A DNA stretch of 16,346 bases from DATKDP01 sp035546335 (GCA_035546335.1 DATKDP010000050.1:1-16346), one strand, 5' to 3'. Shown: positions 7,069 through 14,013, numbered from the stretch's first letter. The notes: generated by a model not told the origin, from the sequence alone. Program-made: numbers and translations.

Positions 7069-9115
7069 CGAGCTGCAGGCTCGGATCATTCGTGGTGTTG
7101 TCGTTTGTCGCACCGTAGATGAACGCCCGTCCCGACCTGACGTGCATCTCGATGACATCGCTCCCGGCGATCTGCGCTCCCAGAAGTGAACCGGCATCGC
7201 GCTGCACGAGAGATCGTGCCGGAATCGTCACGACGGTCTGGCGCACGACCGTTCCAGCAAGGTCGCGTACGACGACTTCGATCTCCAATGCCTCCAGGGC
7301 CGCGATGCCGATGTTGAATCGCGCCCGCACGGGATCAGGAGGAGCGATGAGAATCGCCCTCGTGCCGGCCATGATCGCTTCCGCCTCCGTCAGCGTGTCG
7401 ATGCTCATCCCCAGCGTGCCGTCCTCCTCCAGATCGTTGTAGATCCTCAACCGGGCGATCGGCGGCATTCCTCGCTCGGGCCGAATCTCCAGTGTCGCCA
7501 GCCCGGTCACATCCATGAAGGAAGGGAGATCCTCCCAGGAGACGGTGGCTCGCGGCGAGAGGAGATAGCTGAGCGACGTTTCACGAGATCCGTCGGCCGT
7601 ACGCAGCAGAATCCGTCCCTCGACCTCGGCATCGGTGGGGTTGTGAAGCTGAGCGGAGGTCTTGAAGTTCGATCCGAAGGCGCCGCGAAGCGAGCCGACG
7701 ACGGGAGCGATCCGCGTCTCTCCTTCTACCCCCGCCACCGGAGCGGCGAACTGCAGGCTGGGATCGTTGGTCCGATTGTCGTTCGTCGCTCCGTAGACGA
7801 TCGCCGCTCCGCGACTCACCGTGACCGTGAGGCTCTCGCTCTCTTCCAGATCGTCTCCAAAGAGGGTGCTCGCCGCCGCCTGAAGGAAGACGTTTGGCTC
7901 GAGCTCCCGATCGATGGCCCCGAGCACCGACCCCGCCGCGCTCCTCCGCACGAGACGAATCGCCGCTCCGTCACCGAGGGCGCGGAGCCCGATGTTCATC
8001 CTCGCGGAGCCGGGATCCGGAGGAGCGATGAGGATGCCCTCCTGTCCCGGGCGAAGCGCCGCGTGAAGTGGAAGCGGAATCGACGACATGCCGCTCGTCC
8101 CCGCCTCACCGCCGTCCTGAAAGATCCGCACGAGGGTGACCGGCTCCTGCCCCGGCTCGAACGACAGATCGGCCGAGCCGACGCCGGTCATGCCCAACAC
8201 ATCCATCAGGTTCTCGAATGACAGCGTCTGCCGCGCTCCGAGCATGTAAGGGAGAATCGCCGCGGTCTCTCCCGACCCCGCGCTCCGATACAGGAGCCGT
8301 CCCGCGATCGTGCTTTCCGCCGGGTTGTGAAGCTGGAAGGAGGTGCGGAAGAACGAGCCGTGAGAACCGGCCGTCGAACCGACCACGGGAATGATTCTGG
8401 TTTCCTCCTCCTCTCCCGGTTCGTAGTGCGTGATGCACGCCACGAAGGCGTCCCCCCCTCCTCGGTTGGCCGTTTGCAGCGCCGAAGGAGTGGTCGGAAA
8501 ATCGCTCGCCGTAGAAAACCCCGCGACGCAGGCGTTACCGCCGTTGCCGACCGCGATTCTCAGCGCGATCTCGTTGCCGTTCCCGCCGAGGAACGTCGAG
8601 TAGTGGAGCTTCGATCCGGCGGAGTCGAACTTGGCCACGAACGCGTCAGTGAGCGGACCGCGGAACGCCGCCTGATACGGATCGACCGTGGGGAAGGTCC
8701 GGGAGAAGGTCGAGCCGGCGACGTGCGCCTGACCTCGCGCATCGACGGCGACGCTGAAACACTCTTCGTCGCCGTCCTGCCCTCCCAGGAAGGTGGAGTA
8801 GATCAGCCGCCGCCCCTCTGGATCGAGCTTGGTCAGAAATCCATCGGCCGGTCCACCGGCATACTGAGGCTGGAAACTTCCGGCCGTGATCGGAAAATCG
8901 GCGGACTCGGTGAGACCCGAGATGTAGGCGTTTCCCGATGAATCGACGTCGATGCCCGCAGCAATCTCGCCGCGGCTGCCACCGAGAAAGGTTGACCACA
9001 CCAGCGATCCATCCGCTCTGACCTTCGCGGCAAATGCATCTCCCTGACCCAGCGCTCCGGTGCCCCCGAATCGCGTCTGGAATGCGCCGGGCGTGACCGG
9101 GAAGTTCATCGACAC
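7052..9115 (-). CDS. SBBP beta-propeller protein with two C-terminal beta-sandwich domains; 5' end broken
   Basis: A 687-codon frame. Residues 1-230 hold SBBP (seven-bladed beta-propeller) repeats of about 66 residues: STFLGG recurs at 41, 107 and 173, each followed by V-D-x-x-G-x-A-Y/H-I/V-x-G-x-T and D-F-P-x-T. Residues 239-460 and 467-686 are two tandem copies of one domain. Each starts R-I-x-P-V-V-G-S, has Q-L-H-N-P and I-L-I-A-P-P-D-P, and ends Y-G-A-T-N-D-N-x-T-N-D-P-S-L-Q. These domains resemble the whole mature protein at 5787-6551. The role is probably extracellular or cell-surface binding. The protein cannot be complete at its N-terminus: the GTG at 9115 falls within a blade (MNFPVTPGAFQ), and a signal-peptide-like stretch lies just upstream in another frame. 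It may be a pseudogene, or an indel may be hiding an intact gene. Confidence 0.8.
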   Translation of the reverse strand: MSMNFPVTPGAFQTRFGGTGALGQGDAFAAKVRADGSLVWSTFLGGSRGEIAAGIDVDSSGNAYISGLTESADFPITAGSFQPQYAGGPADGFLTKLDPEGRRLIYSTFLGGQDGDEECFSVAVDARGQAHVAGSTFSRTFPTVDPYQAAFRGPLTDAFVAKFDSAGSKLHYSTFLGGNGNEIALRIAVGNGGNACVAGFSTASDFPTTPSALQTANRGGGDAFVACITHYEPGEEEETRIIPVVGSTAGSHGSFFRTSFQLHNPAESTIAGRLLYRSAGSGETAAILPYMLGARQTLSFENLMDVLGMTGVGSADLSFEPGQEPVTLVRIFQDGGEAGTSGMSSIPLPLHAALRPGQEGILIAPPDPGSARMNIGLRALGDGAAIRLVRRSAAGSVLGAIDRELEPNVFLQAAASTLFGDDLEESESLTVTVSRGAAIVYGATNDNRTNDPSLQFAAPVAGVEGETRIAPVVGSLRGAFGSNFKTSAQLHNPTDAEVEGRILLRTADGSRETSLSYLLSPRATVSWEDLPSFMDVTGLATLEIRPERGMPPIARLRIYNDLEEDGTLGMSIDTLTEAEAIMAGTRAILIAPPDPVRARFNIGIAALEALEIEVVVRDLAGTVVRQTVVTIPARSLVQRDAGSLLGAQIAGSDVIEMHVRSGRAFIYGATNDNTTNDPSLQLARRVE

Positions 9116-9261
9116 CGTTGGACGATCCGTCGAACTGGCTTCCCGCGGCGGGAACGGCGGTGAACATGATCGTGAGCGGCTGGTCCGTCGCGGCAGAGGC
9201 GAAGGGACAGGGGCGGGGAGCCTGCAGCGGCAGCAGTGCGGTCAGCGCGACAGCGATTCTG
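9116..9261 (-). pseudogene. Out-of-frame signal-peptide segment of the SBBP gene
   Basis: Read one base out of phase from the 7052-9115 frame, this segment gives IRIAVALTALLPLQA, then an A-S-A-A-type cleavage site, then TDQPLTIMFTAVPAAGSQFD. This is a plausible export signal and mature start. It has G/C-rich third positions and no stop. No ATG, GTG or TTG starts it in phase, because the sequence immediately upstream is the 30-bp repeat copy at 9262-9291. I infer that the original start region was lost or displaced, and that a frame break near 9115-9130 separates this segment from the propeller. Confidence 0.4.
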
Positions 9262-9291
9262 ATCGAGCGCCTTCCGTGAGCAGGTGCGCGC
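9262..9291. repeat. 30-bp direct repeat, copy 1 (downstream edge of nucleotidyltransferase cassette)
   Basis: This copy begins ATCGAGCGC and continues CTTCCGTGAGCAGGTGCGCGC. It matches 9957-9986 at 29 of 30 positions (C versus T at the ninth base). It abuts the stop codon of the nucleotidyltransferase gene (9292-9294) with no spacer. On the minus strand it corresponds to the last codons of the TPR gene (A-H-L-L-T-E-G-A-R), but no TPR gene precedes it here. Confidence 0.93.
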
Positions 9292-9918
9292 CTAGTCGCT
9301 GTCGGGCGCAGACCGGTTTTCTCTCGCTGCCTGGATGCCGTCCCATAGACGCTCATACTCCGATCGAACGGATTCATCGAGGCCCAGATCCCGCGGGAGA
9401 TCGAGTGCCCGGATCGTCTCCTGGACATCGGCCAGGTCCTTGAGGCGGTCCGAAGCGGAGAGGCCGGACGCCAGTTTCAGCTCGATGAGCTTGTCCAGCC
9501 GGATCACACGGACCTCTCCGAAATCCTCGGAGACCAGCGCCGGCTCCGGGAAGCGAACCGGTTTCGGCTTTCCGTCGCCCGGATATTCTCCGGCGGTGAT
9601 GAAATCGATGTCCACACCCGTCCCTACGTCTCGCAGTTTCTTCCGGGCACCGGGAAATCTCGGCAAGTACCCTTTTCCAACGAGGACCTCGTGAATCCTG
9701 GTCAGTCCGGCGTCTGTCGTCAGGACGTCGATGTCGACCGTCTCACGACGATAGCCGTGGGCGTTCAGCGCCATGGCTCCAACGATCGCGTAATCGATCT
9801 CCTCCTCGCGCAGACGTGATGCGAGGCGGGTCAGGGCAGCATGAACGTCATCCCGCCTCATGAAGAAATCGCTCGAGGCTCGAAGCCTCTCCGGGAAAGG
9901 CACTTCGATACGCGGCAC
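9292..9918 (-). CDS. Orphan nucleotidyltransferase-fold protein (AbiEii-like)
   Basis: A 208-residue protein of the DNA polymerase beta-type nucleotidyltransferase superfamily. Visible features: YAIVGAMALNAHGY (43-56), where G-A-M-A replaces the usual G-S/G-x-A loop; D62 and D64 in T-V-D-I-D-V-L as the metal-binding pair; D103/D105 in G-V-D-I-D-F-I as the third carboxylate; then a helix with K148 (L-I-E-L-K-L-A) and R-L-K-D-L-A-D-V (158-165), as in AbiEii/AbiGii-type and related proteins. Family members transfer nucleotides to RNA, protein or small molecules, and some are toxins. No AbiEi-type or HEPN partner gene flanks it. The GTG at 9918 has GAGG close upstream; an ATG at 9861 (MRRDDVHAAL) is an alternative. 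The gene fills a 665-bp segment between 30-bp direct repeats, suggesting it arrived as a unit. Confidence 0.85.
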   Translation of the reverse strand: MPRIEVPFPERLRASSDFFMRRDDVHAALTRLASRLREEEIDYAIVGAMALNAHGYRRETVDIDVLTTDAGLTRIHEVLVGKGYLPRFPGARKKLRDVGTGVDIDFITAGEYPGDGKPKPVRFPEPALVSEDFGEVRVIRLDKLIELKLASGLSASDRLKDLADVQETIRALDLPRDLGLDESVRSEYERLWDGIQAARENRSAPDSD

Positions 9919-9954
9919 AGCCTCATTCTAGCTCGCATCTTCACTTCGCGCGCG

Positions 9955-10881
9955 TCATCGAGCGTCTTCCGTGAGCAGGTGCGCGCGGAGTGGATGATCG
10001 GCATCGGCGAAGGCGAGCACCGCCGCGAGCTCGCGCCGTACAGCCTCGGCTTCGGCGGTTTGCCCGGCCTCGCGATGAAGGCGAAGCAGATCGAATCCGA
10101 CGGCCAGCCACGAGACCTGGGCCGGTCCAAAGCTGCGCCCTCGCTGTTGGAAGGCCTCGTGGAGGACGGCTTGGGCGCGCGCGGCGTCGCCTTTCTCCAT
10201 CCACGCGCGCGCCAGCGACTGCGAGGCGAGGAAGTAAATCTGAAGACCCGCCGGACGAAGCGCACGGACCGGCGATTCGAGCAGCGCGACTGCCTCATCG
10301 ACGCGTCCCTCCGCGAGCGCCAGCTCCCCTTTCGCCACGTGGACAAAGGGCTCGATTTGAGCGCGGTCGACCGCCGGCTCGCTCTCCTCCAGCCTGCGAA
10401 TCGTCGAGCGAGCTTCCGCCGTGAATCCTCGACGGGCGAGGTAGACCGCGGTGGTCGAAGGTGCGGCGTGCGGGACCGAGGCGCGACGCCGCAGCATCTC
10501 GTCGATCTCTGGTCCGTTTCCTCGAAGGATCGCAACATCGAGGAGAGCGCCCTCTCGCCAGCCCCGAATGGAGATCATCTCGAACGTCTCCTGCGCGTCC
10601 TGCAGTCTGCCGATGGCCAGGAAGAGCCGGCCGGCCGCTTCTGCGGCGGCATTCCGTGCCGGCGCGGGAAGCGATCCGAGACGAGTCTTCCGCTCTTTCA
10701 GTTCCCGGATCACTTCAGGGATGTCGTTTCTCATCCAGGCTTCGTGGACCGGATAGTGATCGAGCCACTGAATGCGGGCTTGATACTGACTTGCCGCGGT
10801 CGGGAGCCGCGCTTCGAGCAGGCTGCGTCCTCGCTGGATGTACGGTGCTGCCTCCTGATCGAGCGGGCGGCGGCAGGACAA
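9955..10881 (-). pseudogene. TPR-repeat protein, 5'-truncated C-terminal part
   Basis: The frame gives 308 codons from a TTG at 10881, with an in-frame TGA at 10900-10902. It is rich in helical TPR-type pairs: AAGRLFLAIGRLQDAQETFE, VAKGELALAEGRVDEAVALL, LARAWMEKGDAARAQAVLHE, HREAGQTAEAEAVRREL. The ending Q-R-G-R-S-F-G-P ... L-A-F-A-D-A-D-H-P-L resembles the end of bacterial Ser/Thr-kinase or regulator proteins that carry long TPR tails. The expected N-terminal kinase, winged-helix or cyclase domain is absent and no proper start is visible. It is therefore most likely a remnant, though a short intact TPR protein is possible. Its stop codon (9955-9957) straddles the junction between the 30-bp repeat and the nucleotidyltransferase cassette. 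Confidence 0.7.
9957..9986. repeat. 30-bp direct repeat, copy 2 (within the TPR gene 3' end)
   Basis: This copy begins ATCGAGCGT and continues CTTCCGTGAGCAGGTGCGCGC, 29 of 30 identical to 9262-9291. On the minus strand it encodes the final residues R-A-H-L-L-T-E-D-A-R of the TPR protein and the T of its TGA stop. It is therefore the ancestral-looking copy, and copy 1 is the duplicate. Confidence 0.93.
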
Positions 10882-10985
10882 CCCGCGGGGATGAATCCCT
10901 CAGGTGAGATCGACCGCCAGATGTCGAGGGGAGCTCAGAGGCTACCGCAGAAAAGCCGGCGCTGCGACAGGCGAGGTGATTGCCC

Positions 10986-11441
10986 TCAGCTGTCTTGATC
11001 GAGCAGATCGAGCGTTGCTCCTCCGTCGATCTGCGCAATGAGGCTCGAGTAACTCCAGCGCCCGCCTTCCTTCCTGGCCACCGCACGGACGTGGGCTTTT
11101 CCGTTCGGGCCCGAGATCGGGAACTGGATGTCCGCGTCGCCGCTGCCGTTTCTGCTGTTGATCTCCCCGGTCATCCACCATCCCCTCTCGATGGGCGTGC
11201 CGAGTGCAGTCTGAAGCTCGGGGTGATTCTGCGCGCGCCGCACCGCCTCCTGGTAGACATCGGACGACTTCATCGCGCCGAAGACGACGCCGATGAACAC
11301 GGCGATGAGCGCGACGGCGAGCGCGACCATGCCGAGACAGCCGACCGGGATGAACCACTTCCAGTTGCGCGACCACCATCCGCGGGGAGGCGTGGGCTGC
11401 GTAGGATGCGAGGGCGGCGGGCTCGTGTCGTCGATCGTCAT
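10986..11441 (-). CDS. Coa1-family (cytochrome oxidase assembly factor-like) membrane protein
   Basis: A 151-residue protein. Residues 1-22 are a Pro/Thr-rich cytoplasmic lead. WWSRNWKWFIPVGCLGMVAL begins the single membrane helix (about 28-55). The periplasmic part has GAMKSSDVYQEAVRRAQNHP (55-74), then L-G-T-P-I-E-R-G-W-W-M-T-G-E-I-N (80-95) and G-D-A-D-I-Q-F-P-I-S-G-P-N-G-K-A (101-116), which are the conserved landmarks of bacterial Coa1-family proteins. The family is named for mitochondrial Coa1; the bacterial role is unproven, and no cytochrome oxidase genes are nearby. The ATG at 11441 is preceded closely by GGGAG. An ATG at 11474 in the same frame would add MRPAGVQSPGV, so the start is uncertain. 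The next feature upstream is a transporter relic. Confidence 0.85.
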   Translation of the reverse strand: MTIDDTSPPPSHPTQPTPPRGWWSRNWKWFIPVGCLGMVALAVALIAVFIGVVFGAMKSSDVYQEAVRRAQNHPELQTALGTPIERGWWMTGEINSRNGSGDADIQFPISGPNGKAHVRAVARKEGGRWSYSSLIAQIDGGATLDLLDQDS

Positions 11442-11547
11442 CACTCCCGGAGATTGTACTCCGGCGGGACGCATTCACCCAGATTGATCTCGCAGCCGTG
11501 CAGGGCAGGAGCCAACACGCGGCGTCGCCGGTTTCAGCTCGAGCCGC

Positions 11548-11640
11548 TCAGCACTTCACTTCGGCGTTCCTTTGCGCGTAGAACCACCAGGTGATGGCGA
11601 TGCAGCTCGCGTAGAAGGCGATGAACCCCCACGGCAGCGT
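11548..11640 (-). pseudogene. 3' relic of an MFS transporter (NarK/nitrate-nitrite-like)
   Basis: The minus strand from about 11640 to the TGA at 11548-11550 reads L-P, then WGFIAFYASCIAITWWFYAQ, then R-N-A-E-V-K-C, stop. This is a final membrane helix with a short basic tail, closely like the C-terminus of nitrate/nitrite MFS porters (helix ending T-W-W-x-Y-x-R-R-N-A-E). Upstream in the same frame the sequence stops being hydrophobic or protein-like, so only the last 30 or so residues survive. The rest of the 11475-11814 interval shows no gene. Confidence 0.5.
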
Positions 11641-11814
11641 TGTGGCAGGAAGCCGAACAGGATGAGACGGAAATTGCCACGCACGATGCGAGTCTCGCCC
11701 TTGCCGCACGGGCGATCGGTTTCAAAGTCATCGGGGCTTGAAGCAGAGTCCTGGAAGCAACTGCTGATGACTGTTCGCCCAGAGGAACTGATCTGATGCG
11801 CGCCGGCAACCTTC

Positions 11815-12489
11815 TCACAGCGATGCGTCCGGTGGTCCCGCAGCTTCGAGCTCCGGATGTCCCCATGGTGTGGGGGGCGCGGGCACTGGTGTCGTCAGGT
11901 CGAACTCCACTCGGAACAGGCGGCCCTGCTCGGGGCGTGCGAGCTCGTAGAGAAAACGCTGACCCGGCTCGATCTCCATCGCCCAGACGTTGACCACCGA
12001 AGCGGTCAGGCCCGCGGCCTGGAACATCTGAATGGAGTGCTGGTCGACCGGGAACTCCTGGCGGATCGCGGTTCCGGGCGTGGCCGTGTCGCCGCCGTAC
12101 ATCGTGACCTCGTCCTCCGTTCCATCTTCATGGCGATGATCGTGCTTGAGCCGCAGGCCCGACGCCGTACGCGTCAGGACCCAGGTGCGGCTGTGATCGT
12201 CGCCGACGTGGAACGGGATCTTGATCTCGTTCTCGGAGCACTCCCGGACGTGCATGACCAGCGTCTTGCCGGTGAATGGGTCGTCCGCGGTGGGCGGCGG
12301 CTCGTTGGCGGTGATTCTGCCTGCGAAAGCCTGGTTGCAGTGCTCCGCGATCCGAGTGAGGAAGACGTCAGCGGGCGCCGTTGCCGGCGCCGGTGTCGCG
12401 GTGACCGGTTGCAGCTCCGTACGTTCCCGGCAGGCGGCGAGGAGAAGGGCGGCGGCGAGCAGAGTTGCTGCGAATCTCGACGTTTTCAT
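11815..12489 (-). CDS. Conserved exported lipoprotein of unknown function
   Basis: A 224-residue protein starting at the ATG at 12489. The N-terminus MKTSRFAATLLAAALLLAAC is a lipoprotein signal with lipobox L-A-A-C and C20 as the lipidated residue. A Pro/Ala/Thr linker follows. The mature domain has C51, D-P-F-T-G-K-T-L-V-M-H-V-R-E-C, V-G-D-D-H-S-R-T-W-V-L-T-R-T, K-H-D-H-R-H-E-D-G, and R-F-L-Y-E-L-A-R-P-E. I recognise this as a conserved hypothetical family with a His/Asp-rich central part, possibly metal-binding. No enzyme function is established. It probably sits on the outer or inner membrane facing the periplasm. It stands alone; another lipoprotein gene lies upstream on the same strand but is not clearly in one operon (gap 74 bases). 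Confidence 0.8.
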   Translation of the reverse strand: MKTSRFAATLLAAALLLAACRERTELQPVTATPAPATAPADVFLTRIAEHCNQAFAGRITANEPPPTADDPFTGKTLVMHVRECSENEIKIPFHVGDDHSRTWVLTRTASGLRLKHDHRHEDGTEDEVTMYGGDTATPGTAIRQEFPVDQHSIQMFQAAGLTASVVNVWAMEIEPGQRFLYELARPEQGRLFRVEFDLTTPVPAPPTPWGHPELEAAGPPDASL

Positions 12490-12563
12490 CCATGAAGCCT
12501 ATCGCGGGGAGGGACATCGAGGCAACCACCGCGGTCGCTCCTGTGCGACCGCAGAGATACGGG

Positions 12564-13265
12564 TCACAGCTCGCTGGCGATTCGCTGCGCGAGCGCCTTC
12601 GCTTTCTCCAGCTCCGCCTCGAGCTCGGCGCCCGTGTGGACGACGACATGGAAAATTCGATTCCTGTCGACGACGCTGAGTTGGCGCATCGTCGGGGCCC
12701 ACATCGCTTTGTTGCCCACACCGTCGACCGGAGTCACGTCTGCCTGAAAGGTGACTTGCACGTTTTCGTGCGAACGCGTCATTCCCTCGGAAAGCCTCTT
12801 CATTGCCACGTCGAACGACGAGATCGCCTTTTCCGTGCTCTCGAACGCCGGCTGATAGAGTGTCAGACTCACCTCGTCCGTCGTGCGAAGCGACGGCATC
12901 TTCACCTCTTCCCCACGCATCTTTCTCTGCAGATACTCGGACATCGCGGTCGCTCTCTTCTTTTCGATCTCCTCCGCATTCGACTTCGGCCAGCTCGCCG
13001 TGCAGAGAGGATAGGGCGAGTACTTGGAGGGAGATCTCGCGATTTCGACGCCGGTGCCGATGTCGAAGAATGCACGGAGGAGCTCGTCACTGAGAATCTC
13101 ACACGGTGTGGTATCGGCCGAAGGTTTCAGCCCCGTCTGTTCCTCGACCTTCCGCGTGATCGTCTCTTCCACGTTCTCGGCGGTCACCGGCTCCTCAGCC
13201 TTTCCGCACGCGAGGGCTACCGCAGCGAGAATTGTGATGAACACGACTGCTCTCGGATGTCTCAT
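12564..13265 (-). CDS. Exported lipoprotein, function unknown
   Basis: A 233-residue protein. The ATG at 13265 is preceded by AGGAGGTGACC, a near-perfect ribosome binding site, which decides the start over a GTG 36 bases upstream. MRHPRAVVFITILAAVALAC is a lipoprotein signal with C20 as the lipidation site. The mature part has an acidic N-terminal helix (A-E-N-V-E-E-T-I-T-R-K-V-E-E-Q), two cysteines in C-E-I-L-S-D-E-L-L and Y-P-L-C-T-A-S-W-P that could form a disulfide, and a C-terminal helix ending A-E-L-E-A-E-L-E-K-A-K-A-L-A. The C-x-x-L ... C-x-x-x-W arrangement faintly recalls DUF3558-type lipoproteins, but I would not assign it. The stretch downstream to the next lipoprotein gene is short. 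Confidence 0.82.
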   Translation of the reverse strand: MRHPRAVVFITILAAVALACGKAEEPVTAENVEETITRKVEEQTGLKPSADTTPCEILSDELLRAFFDIGTGVEIARSPSKYSPYPLCTASWPKSNAEEIEKKRATAMSEYLQRKMRGEEVKMPSLRTTDEVSLTLYQPAFESTEKAISSFDVAMKRLSEGMTRSHENVQVTFQADVTPVDGVGNKAMWAPTMRQLSVVDRNRIFHVVVHTGAELEAELEKAKALAQRIASEL

Positions 13266-13615
13266 GGTCACCTCCTTTGTCTGCGGTGGATCGCGGTCCA
13301 CTGTAGTGGAGCATCTCCGGCCGGGTCAAGGTGCAGGCGATCGCCGCGTAGGGATCTTGCTTCCGGCCATGACGATCGGCCGCCGTGCGCGAGCGCAGTT
13401 CTCGCCCCGGGCAGGAGCGCTTGCGCGGCAGGTGAAATGATGCGCCCTGCAGCCTCCCGTCATCCTGAGCGAGGGGGAAGGGTGGGCGTGAGAGAAGGAT
13501 CTGCGTTCTCCCCCAGTTGCCGATCGCGACGAGGTCGAACGTGCGAAGCGCGATCGTCTATGGCGCGCCACCACGGGGAACATCACCAACCCCGGGTTGG
13601 AGATCGTCAGAGCGA
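13266..13615. other. 350-bp intergenic stretch with an interspersed repeat
   Basis: No convincing protein frame on either strand. It contains a GTCATCCTGAGC-type repeat (13457-13510). The left part (13266-13290) is the leader of the lipoprotein gene. I see nothing more. Confidence 0.6.
13457..13510. repeat. GTCATCCTGAGC-type interspersed repeat, degenerate copy
   Basis: CCCGTCATCCTGAGCGAGGG begins the element, and GAGAAGGATCTGCGTTCTC ends it. The core GTCATCCTGAGC ... AAGGATCTGC is a widespread intergenic repeat motif in Acidobacteriota, Gemmatimonadota and other environmental genomes. The middle is diverged from the usual GAAGCGAAGGATCT spacing, so this is an old copy. The assignment is from remembered motif only. 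Confidence 0.55.
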
Positions 13616-13837
13616 TCACTGCGGTGACGAATCGACCGCGACCACTTCGCCGTCGAGCGCCATCAGGAAGAGCTCGACCTCGAGCTCGGGCTTCTTCTCG
13701 CGCTCGACATCGTCTACGAGGCGATAGTCCATACAGCTCAGCAGAAGAGCCTCGGTCCCGGACGCATGAGACGGTACGCCAACGACCGACAATGCGGCCA
13801 TCGTCAACAGCAGCGATCGCACGAGCCTCAGGGACAT
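13616..13837 (-). pseudogene. Carbonic-anhydrase-like exported protein with large internal deletion
   Basis: A 73-residue frame. The ATG at 13837 follows GGAGGTGGCTGC, a good ribosome binding site. Residues 1-26 are a signal peptide (S-H-A cleavage). Then G-T-E-A-L-L-L-S-C-M-D-Y-R-L-V-D-D-V-E-R (27-46) matches the N-terminus of beta-carbonic-anhydrase-like proteins, with the C-x-D-x-R motif (C35, D37, R39). It passes straight into E-K-K-P-E-L-E-V-E-L-F-L-M-A-L-D-G-E-V (47-65), which resembles the last strand of the same family. About 150 residues, including the second zinc-ligand H-x-x-C region, are missing. The join is in frame and lies in GTCGAGC-rich sequence. With translation signals intact it could be expressed, but it should not be catalytic. 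It could also be an unrelated short exported protein. Confidence 0.55.
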
Positions 13838-13988
13838 GCAGCCACCTCCAGACATCATAATGCCATGAAGAAGCGCGATGACGTCAACGGGCGGGGCGGA
13901 TGCTCGACGGGATCAGCGCCGGACTGCGCCGGTAAGGTTCGTCAACACGAAAAAAACAGGGCGGAGAGCCCGAAGCACGTCATCGCGA

Positions 13989-14013
13989 TGACAGAAGACA
14001 GAAGCTCCGTCCC
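13989..14013. repeat. REP-like 25-bp repeat, copy 1
   Basis: The copy reads TGACAGAAGACAG then AAGCTCCGTCCC and matches 14826-14850 at 24 of 25 positions. It is directly preceded by, and overlaps, the palindrome GTCATCGCGATGAC (13979-13992). It is followed by the small hairpin TCCCTTCGGGA. It lies 64 bases before the plus-strand gene at 14078. The rest of 13838-14077 shows no gene. Confidence 0.85.

Noticed and set aside
7643..8941. Two plus-strand open frames of about 200 codons
   Set aside because: They are antisense shadows of the SBBP protein gene and are rich in Arg and Gly without motifs.
9292..9918. Type IV AbiE toxin-antitoxin system
   Set aside because: Only the nucleotidyltransferase-like part exists; the genes on both sides are a TPR remnant and a propeller gene, not an AbiEi antitoxin.
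12564..13265. DUF3558-type lipoprotein assignment
   Set aside because: Only a faint cysteine and tryptophan spacing resemblance; not enough to name the family.
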